This document shows, piece after piece, positions 1 to 3,684 of a stretch of DNA of 6,918 nt. The position numbers and the translations under genes are program-made. Positions within the stretch are counted from its first letter, which is position 1; each line of letters opens with the position of its first letter. The stretch covers positions 1 to 6,918 of the forward strand of contig JAESUJ010000032.1 in the NCBI GenBank assembly GCA_016763165.1. The letters run 5' to 3'. The notes below the pieces were generated by a model. That model was not told the DNA's origin. It searched no databases and saw only the letters and a program-made list of their open reading frames with translations. This stretch comes from Candidatus Babeliales bacterium. GTDB taxonomy: Bacteria > Babelota > Babeliae > Babelales > CAZZPM01.

Positions 1-69
1 AAGCAACAGATGATCTTGATCGATCAGCACTGCACGACTTAAAACATGAATATTTTTTGATAATTCCAT
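1..69 (-). CDS. N-terminus of a probable NUDIX hydrolase (cut by window start)
   Basis: Reading the minus strand from the ATG at 69-67 gives 23 uninterrupted codons that leave the window in frame. The peptide contains HVLSRAVLIDQDHLLL, which matches the usual opening beta strand of NUDIX proteins (a basic 'ARA' strand, a short acidic turn, then a hydrophobic 'LLL' strand). NUDIX enzymes hydrolyse nucleoside diphosphates linked to another moiety, using a Glu-rich NUDIX box. That box would lie off the window, so catalytic competence and substrate cannot be judged. An AAGGA Shine-Dalgarno (complement of 76-80) sits 6 nt before the ATG, which supports this start. No signal peptide is visible. The gene follows the 256-1398 gene on the same strand but is separated from it by a terminator and a promoter-like sequence, so it is probably its own transcription unit. 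Other short proteins could share this opening; the family call rests on one motif. Confidence 0.55.
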   Translation of the reverse strand, partial: MELSKNIHVLSRAVLIDQDHLLL

Positions 70-133
70 ACAAGTTCCTTGATAATTTTGATACACAAAT
101 AATTATACAAACAGTATAAAAAAAGGAACTTGT
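70..133. repeat. 11-bp inverted repeat in the NUDIX leader, covering its Shine-Dalgarno
   Basis: ACAAGTTCCTT at 70-80 is the exact reverse complement of AAGGAACTTGT at 123-133, with 42 nt between the arms. The arm at 70-80 contains the AAGGA ribosome binding site of the NUDIX gene (minus strand). The other arm overlaps the -35 region of the TATAAT-based promoter candidate. The arms could be a split operator. In a longer transcript they could form a stem that hides the ribosome binding site. The repeat is seen directly; the role is inferred. Confidence 0.6.
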
Positions 134-139
134 TGGCAA
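102..139 (-). promoter_or_regulatory. candidate promoter for the NUDIX gene
   Basis: On the minus strand a perfect TATAAT lies at 107-102, about 33 nt before the ATG at 69. Its -35 region at 17-nt spacing (130-125) is poor. An alternative pair is TTGCCA (139-134) with TATACT (118-113), but that spacer is only 15 nt. Either would give a 5' leader of about 25-40 nt. This is pattern evidence only. Confidence 0.4.
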
Positions 140-150
140 GAAATTTTGAT

Positions 151-192
151 AAAAAGAGGGCCTGCTCTATTTTACTAACAGCAGGCCTTCTT
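151..192 (-). terminator. intrinsic terminator of the 256-1398 gene
   Basis: GGCCTGCT at 159-166 pairs perfectly with AGCAGGCC at 180-187. The stem extends outward to 154/192 with one G-T pair (158/188), giving about 13 bp around a 13-nt loop. On the minus strand the stem runs into a TTTTT tract (complement of 151-155). This places a rho-independent terminator about 65 nt past the stop codon of the 256-1398 gene. On the plus strand the hairpin is followed only by a broken T-rich stretch. Confidence 0.75.
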
Positions 193-255
193 GATATTTT
201 ATGTTTTTAAATTAACTAAATAGACCTCTTTTCAAAAGGCACTTTAAAAACCAAC

Positions 256-1398
256 CTACGCGACGTTTAGATGATTGCTTTTCTGTAACTTACTAAGTTT
301 ATATGCAAGATAACGTCGATTACAAACGCCATACGACATACCTAAAGATCCCAAGAACACCAATACATTCAGAGCATCTAATGGCTTGCGTTTCAAACTA
401 GTGAGATACTCTCCCATTAAACGAAAAGTTCCTTTTTTCGTCTTCTTGTTTATCTCGCACGATTTTTCTTTCATGCTGAAAGCTTCTTGTTCATCTGAAT
501 CGTAAAATTTATCTGTATCATAAATTTTTTGATTATCTACTTTTTTGACTGTTTTTTTACTTGTAGCTTCATTTTGCTTCTTATTTTCTGCTCGCACAAA
601 TTGCGTCATACGCGCTGCAAGTATTGCAAAACTTACAAAACCAACAACTGGTACAATAAAATTTCGGTTTTCATAATCATACGAATTATAAAAGACTACT
701 CTTTCTAATAAAATTTCTTCACTCAATTTATTCTGTTTTTCTAATTTTAATAAAGCATCCTGATCATCTTTATTTTTTTCTTTCAACTGATTAATAATAT
801 CATCATTTTTTGTTAGATATGCTACCGTAAAAAAAAACTCTTTATTCGTGCAATTATACATATAATTTTGAAGAAGAAGGCCGCACCCTCTAAAATCATT
901 AACCTTTTCATCAAGATTATCTATCTTATCAAGATTATTTGTTATGTATTGACATAAAATAGTCAACGCTTTATGTCGACCGTTTTCATATCCCTTACCT
1001 AATATCCAGACCCAGAAAGGGCTATCTAACTCGATCGTTCTATTCAAATCAATATATTCTAACATATATGGCAACAACTCAGGAAAATAACCCAGATGAA
1101 CCATATGTTGACACATATCTGATACTGTATTTGAGCAGCAAATATTACAATTCCCTCTCAATTCAGTATCAAATTTATATATTAATTCTTTATCTGCATC
1201 CTCTTGCAATTTTTTTCGTATAGCAATTAGATTATTTTTTTCTTCATATTTACATTCAGGAAAAAACTGTTCTATTTCTTCATCAGTGATTAATGTTGTA
1301 CTCAACGGTTTCTTAAAATCAATGTCGTTAGCTCTAAAACTAGCATTTACATTCTGAACCGATAATCCCATTAATAAAAAAACTATAATTTTCTTCAT
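256..1398 (-). CDS. exported or membrane-anchored protein of unknown family, 380 aa
   Basis: I do not recognise this family. The protein starts with a clear signal peptide: two lysines, a hydrophobic core at about residues 4-13, and a possible VNA/S cleavage near residue 19. A charged region of about 225 residues follows, with a Cys cluster (C84, C87, C88, C96) and further Cys at 49, 149, 172 and 183; exported Cys clusters often form disulphides. A hydrophobic segment at about 247-264 looks like a membrane helix. It is followed by a Lys/Glu/Asp-rich stretch (about 265-325) and a second hydrophobic segment at about 342-358 before a basic tail. The layout suggests a large extracytoplasmic domain and a two-helix anchor. 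The ATG at 1398-1396 has AAGGA (complement of 1407-1411) 8 nt upstream, and the stop is TAG. It is isolated by terminators on both sides, so its neighbours say little about its function. Codon use is AT-rich like the surroundings, with a T9 run at 829-837. Confidence 0.85.
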   Translation of the reverse strand: MKKIIVFLLMGLSVQNVNASFRANDIDFKKPLSTTLITDEEIEQFFPECKYEEKNNLIAIRKKLQEDADKELIYKFDTELRGNCNICCSNTVSDMCQHMVHLGYFPELLPYMLEYIDLNRTIELDSPFWVWILGKGYENGRHKALTILCQYITNNLDKIDNLDEKVNDFRGCGLLLQNYMYNCTNKEFFFTVAYLTKNDDIINQLKEKNKDDQDALLKLEKQNKLSEEILLERVVFYNSYDYENRNFIVPVVGFVSFAILAARMTQFVRAENKKQNEATSKKTVKKVDNQKIYDTDKFYDSDEQEAFSMKEKSCEINKKTKKGTFRLMGEYLTSLKRKPLDALNVLVFLGSLGMSYGVCNRRYLAYKLSKLQKSNHLNVA

Positions 1399-1440
1399 TC
1401 TGTTAATCCTTATATTATTCTTCTCTTATGAAAACTTCAT

Positions 1441-1456
1441 TACTATTTGAATAGTA
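1441..1456. promoter_or_regulatory. 16-bp perfect palindrome upstream of the 256-1398 gene
   Basis: TACTATT-TG-AATAGTA reads the same on both strands apart from the two central bases. It lies about 43 nt before the ATG of the 256-1398 gene. On the minus strand it overlaps a weak promoter candidate: TTGTCT at 1479-1474, a 17-nt spacer, then TACTAT at 1456-1451. A repressor or activator site is plausible by position, but no regulator is known for it. Confidence 0.4.
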
Positions 1457-1466
1457 TCTTAATTTT

Positions 1467-1524
1467 AAAAAAAAGACAAACAGAAAGGGCACAAAAGCCT
1501 CTATTCCAGCCTTTTATGCCCTTT
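1467..1524 (-). terminator. intrinsic terminator of the nfeD-nfeD-SPFH operon
   Basis: AAAGGGCACAAAAG at 1484-1497 pairs with CTTTTATGCCCTTT at 1511-1524 over 14 positions around a 13-nt loop. The single mismatch (C1492/A1516) becomes a G-U pair when read as minus-strand RNA, so the hairpin is complete only in that direction. An 8-T run (complement of 1467-1474) follows the stem after about 9 nt. The hairpin begins about 25 nt after the stop codon of the SPFH gene and separates that operon from the 256-1398 gene. Confidence 0.65.
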
Positions 1525-1549
1525 AGTTTTTAAAAAATAATTTTTTTAA

Positions 1550-2563
1550 CTATTTTTGCTTAAACAATTCTTTGATACCTGCAACAGAACTCATCAAGCC
1601 ACTCATTTCGTACGGCATGAGAATCAGTTTATCATTTTTGCCTTTGGTAACCTCAGGAAGCGCCTTGATATAATTCAGAGCGATCAAATACTGCAATGGA
1701 TCACTTGACTCGGGAGCAGCTTTCTTAATCGCTACAATCGCTTCTGCTTCAGCAGTAGCCATCAATCGACGAGCTGTAGAATCACCTTCTGCTCTGGCAA
1801 TTGCTGCCAACTTTTCACCCTCGGCTTCTAAAATATCTGATTCTTTATCCCCTTGAGCTCTCAGAATAGATGCTTGTTTTTGGCCTTCTGCCTCTAAAAT
1901 AGCAGCACGACGATCACGTTCAGCACGCATCTGTTTCTCCATCGCTCCAATAATATCTCGTGGAGGATTCACTTCTTGAAGCTCTACTCGATTAACTTTA
2001 ACGCCCCACTTGTCAGTCGCATCATCCAAAATAATACGTAAACGCTCATTAACGCTATCACGTGAGGTTAAACATTCATCAAGATCCATAGATCCTATGA
2101 TGTTACGCAATGTTGTCTGTGTAAGCTTTTCAATCGCTTGTGGCAAATTATAAACCTCATACACAGCTGATCGAGGATCGGTAATTTGATAATATAACAA
2201 TGCATTGATTTCCATCGTAACGTTATCTTTAGTAATCACATTCTGCTTGGGAAAGTCATAAACTGACTCACGCAGATCAATTCGCTCAACCATCCGAACA
2301 AGTCGAAACAGACTCCCTTTTCCTCGAGGATCTTCCTTGAAATAGGTCCATGAAATTCTTCGTGTGCTATCAATAAAAGGAACCAGAAAATGAAGTCCTG
2401 GCTTCAAAATCCGATGGAATTTGCCCAGTCGTTCAATAACTACAACTTCAGCTTGTTGAATTAAATAGGTACAATGAGCAATCATCATCATAAAAAACAG
2501 AAACATAGCTGCAAAAATTGCAGCAAATACCAAAAATGGCGTCATTAAAATATTGTATATCAT
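1550..2563 (-). CDS. SPFH/Band 7 membrane protein, QmcA/stomatin (slipin)-like, 337 aa
   Basis: SPFH proteins oligomerise on the inner membrane as scaffolds for microdomains and membrane protein quality control. Residues about 8-30 form one hydrophobic membrane anchor. The Band 7 domain follows: ERLGKF (44-49), the LKPGLHFLVPFID stretch (53-65), DLRESVYDFPKQNVITKDNV (96-115), and WGVKVNRVELQEVNPP (186-201). After that comes an Ala/Glu-rich coiled coil with 11-residue repeats (about 222-265, units opening ILEAEG, ILRAQG, ILEAEG, IARAEG). The tail LMPYEMSGLMSSVAGIKELF (315-334) is typical of QmcA-type proteins. Compared with E. coli QmcA there are about 22 extra residues at 71-93; as I recall, such an insertion is common in one bacterial slipin subgroup. 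The start ATG has AAGGA 5 nt upstream. It is the last gene of an operon with two nfeD genes, the family's standard partners. HflK/HflC is less likely, because there is no paired second SPFH gene. Confidence 0.93.
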   Translation of the reverse strand: MIYNILMTPFLVFAAIFAAMFLFFMMMIAHCTYLIQQAEVVVIERLGKFHRILKPGLHFLVPFIDSTRRISWTYFKEDPRGKGSLFRLVRMVERIDLRESVYDFPKQNVITKDNVTMEINALLYYQITDPRSAVYEVYNLPQAIEKLTQTTLRNIIGSMDLDECLTSRDSVNERLRIILDDATDKWGVKVNRVELQEVNPPRDIIGAMEKQMRAERDRRAAILEAEGQKQASILRAQGDKESDILEAEGEKLAAIARAEGDSTARRLMATAEAEAIVAIKKAAPESSDPLQYLIALNYIKALPEVTKGKNDKLILMPYEMSGLMSSVAGIKELFKQK

Positions 2564-2607
2564 ACATATCCTTTATAAAAACTTACTATTTAACAGTAAA
2601 ATAAACA

Positions 2608-2967
2608 TTAGTAGGCCGACTTTCGAACCATCAGCTTCTCTTTATAAACACGTTCCACAATAACTTTTTCATTTATATCCAAAGTTACATAACTATCTGT
2701 TTCTGCGCTCCACACCTGACCGCACACTTTAACTAAGCCAGATTCTTTTCCTACAATACGACGAAGAACAACTGCTTTTTTTCTTATTAACGCATCAACA
2801 TTGGTCTCATGTTTTTTCCAAAAACCCTGAAAGAAAGAGCTTTTTCGCTTCACAACATTAAAAATATATAAAGCAAAAATCAGAATTAAAAAAAAACCGA
2901 GGAGCTTTATTACAAAGGTATAAAATAACCAGATAAAAAACAGGGTAAAAAGAAGATTATGTAGCAT
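2608..2967 (-). CDS. short NfeD-family protein with reduced membrane region, 119 aa
   Basis: The C-terminal half (residues about 56-119) is an NfeD OB-fold domain: DALIRKKAVVLRRIVGKESG, then GQVWSAETD, then KLMVRK. Such domains are thought to act with SPFH partners at the membrane. The N-terminal part is one hydrophobic stretch (about 4-38) followed by a basic segment. It lacks the E..SPGF membrane hairpin present in its neighbour, so it is about 31 residues shorter than the 150-residue paralogue. Over the last 69 residues the two share 41 identical positions. The usual Gly of DALIG is Arg here (R62). The ATG at 2967 has AAGGA (complement of 2972-2976) only 4 nt upstream. The gene lies 17 nt after the upstream nfeD and 44 nt before the SPFH gene, so all three are probably cotranscribed. 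The frame is intact, so it is not an obvious pseudogene. Confidence 0.85.
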   Translation of the reverse strand: MLHNLLFTLFFIWLFYTFVIKLLGFFLILIFALYIFNVVKRKSSFFQGFWKKHETNVDALIRKKAVVLRRIVGKESGLVKVCGQVWSAETDSYVTLDINEKVIVERVYKEKLMVRKSAY

Positions 2968-3194
2968 GCTGTCCTTACAAGAGGTTAATAGGTCGGCCTT
3001 CGAACCATAAGCTTGTTGCCATAAATTCTGACTACAACTACGCTTTCATTGATCTCTAAAGCTGCATCATCATCTGTTTCTGCACTCCAAATTTCACCAC
3101 GAACTTTAACCAATCCATACTCTTTGCCTATGATTTTCTGAAGAACAAGTGCCTCTCTTCCAATCAATGCATCAATATTAGTTGTATGTTTTTC
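2611..3194 (-). repeat. tandem duplication of the NfeD OB-domain coding sequence
   Basis: Segments 2988-3194 and 2611-2817 both encode the last 69 residues of an NfeD protein, with 41 identical residues by my alignment. Similarity is also plain in the DNA, for example TTCGAACCAT shared at the 3' ends of both genes. The arrangement indicates an old tandem gene duplication, followed by divergence and shortening of the downstream copy. Confidence 0.7.
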
Positions 3195-3437
3195 CGATGA
3201 ATGCTGAGAGAAAGCATATTTTTTAACCAAGGCATACAGAATATACAGAGAAAAAATCATAACAAAAAATGCTACAACCATTTGTGTAACCAGAGTATAT
3301 TGATACCAGGCTAAAGATGCAGCAACAAAACAACCGAAGCTACACGACAGGAAAAAAAAGAAACCGGGGCTACTCAGTTCTAGAAAACCAAAAGCTAATC
3401 CCGTTAATATCCAAAATAAAAACATGTATTCAAACAT
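2985..3437 (-). CDS. NfeD-family membrane protein (short form, no protease domain), 150 aa
   Basis: This is a complete short NfeD protein. Residues about 5-71 hold three hydrophobic segments (5-21, 25-44, 48-71), including the FLELSSPGFF motif (18-27) typical of the family. Residues 86-150 form the OB-fold domain: NIDALIGREALVL, GLVKVRGEIWSAETD, then KLMVRR. The ClpP-like serine protease domain of long NfeD proteins is absent, as in E. coli YbbJ, the partner of QmcA. The expected role is to work with the SPFH protein of this operon in inner-membrane organisation. The chosen ATG has GGGGAG (complement of 3444-3449) 6 nt upstream, the only Shine-Dalgarno in the operon that is not AAGGA. It is the first well-supported gene of the operon, and its stop lies 17 nt before the next ATG. 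Confidence 0.92.
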   Translation of the reverse strand: MFEYMFLFWILTGLAFGFLELSSPGFFFFLSCSFGCFVAASLAWYQYTLVTQMVVAFFVMIFSLYILYALVKKYAFSQHSSEKHTTNIDALIGREALVLQKIIGKEYGLVKVRGEIWSAETDDDAALEINESVVVVRIYGNKLMVRRPTY

Positions 3438-3452
3438 TAAATACTCCCCATG

Positions 3453-3638
3453 TTACATATTATCTCCGTTACTACCTGAATAGACGAAGCCCATCCATCT
3501 TCCAGACTCGATCAATATTGATAAAAAATCATATCTTATTAACGATCTGATTGGAGCATAATGCAAATCTTCATTATTGTTGATCAAATAAACAATATCA
3601 AAATTTAATTTAACAAAATGATCAAAAAAAGCTATCAT
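3453..3638 (-). CDS. doubtful 61-aa ORF upstream of nfeD
   Basis: An open frame of 61 codons ends 15 nt before the nfeD ATG and fills most of the gap to alaS. Its peptide has no recognised domain, signal peptide or membrane helix. Against it: there is no Shine-Dalgarno before the ATG, while every operon gene here has one; a good promoter for nfeD lies inside it; and the candidate alaS -10 box overlaps its start codon. In favour: it is on the operon strand, at operon spacing, with AT-ending codons like the neighbours. It could be a small leader protein or chance. Confidence 0.22.
   Translation of the reverse strand: MIAFFDHFVKLNFDIVYLINNNEDLHYAPIRSLIRYDFLSILIESGRWMGFVYSGSNGDNM
3511..3522. repeat. 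12-bp perfect palindrome in the nfeD leader
   Basis: ATCAATATTGAT is fully self-complementary. It falls within the predicted 5' leader of the nfeD operon, about 75 nt before the ATG. In AT-rich DNA a 12-bp palindrome can occur by chance, so its role is unknown. Confidence 0.3.
3573..3601 (-). promoter_or_regulatory. candidate promoter of the nfeD-nfeD-SPFH operon
   Basis: On the minus strand TTGATA (3601-3596) is followed after exactly 17 nt by AATAAT (3578-3573); each hexamer matches 5 of 6 bases of the sigma-70 consensus. Transcription would start near 3566, leaving an untranslated leader of roughly 130 nt before nfeD. The spacer contains the inverted repeat listed at 3575-3597. Confidence 0.45.
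3575..3597. promoter_or_regulatory. operator-like inverted repeat inside the nfeD promoter
   Basis: TATTGTT (3575-3581) and AACAATA (3591-3597) are exact inverted copies with a 9-nt spacer. A second small palindrome, TTGATCAA, lies at 3580-3587. The repeat occupies the spacer and edges of both hexamers of the candidate nfeD promoter, where a bound dimeric regulator would block RNA polymerase. The binding protein is unknown. Confidence 0.35.
3610..3638 (+). promoter_or_regulatory. candidate promoter of alaS-truA
   Basis: TTAACA (3610-3615) and TATCAT (3633-3638) are separated by 17 nt, each with one mismatch to the sigma-70 consensus. The leader to the alaS ATG would be about 40 nt. It is divergent from the candidate nfeD promoter. 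I see no T-box or other tRNA-responsive leader; the leader is too short for one. Confidence 0.4.
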
Positions 3639-3684
3639 AATCGTGTTTATATAGAAAATAATAATTTAAAATAAGGGTTTATTT

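Noticed and set aside
3..119. Plus-strand open frame ending in TAA at 117-119, as if the tail of an upstream gene
   Set aside because: The minus strand in the same place gives a NUDIX-like N-terminus with a correctly spaced AAGGA, which is the better explanation. The plus-strand peptide resembles nothing known.
225..239. CCTCTTTTCAAAAGG dyad after the 256-1398 gene
   Set aside because: The arms leave a one-base centre and cannot form a hairpin. It is short and AT-rich, so likely chance.
1760..1900. 11-residue repeats in the SPFH protein as a novel repeat domain
   Set aside because: Repeating AEG-type units in the coiled coil are a usual property of SPFH proteins such as QmcA.
1550..2563. 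HflK or HflC instead of a QmcA/slipin
   Set aside because: There is no paired second SPFH gene, the QmcA-type C-terminus (PYEMSGLMSSVAGIKELF) is present, and the partner genes are nfeD.
3317..3550. Plus-strand 77-codon open frame
   Set aside because: It lies mostly antisense to the start of the well-supported nfeD gene, has no Shine-Dalgarno, and encodes a peptide with no recognisable domain. It is a shadow frame.
3639..3684. T-box or other riboswitch before alaS
   Set aside because: The leader is only about 40 nt, with no terminator hairpin or T-box consensus.
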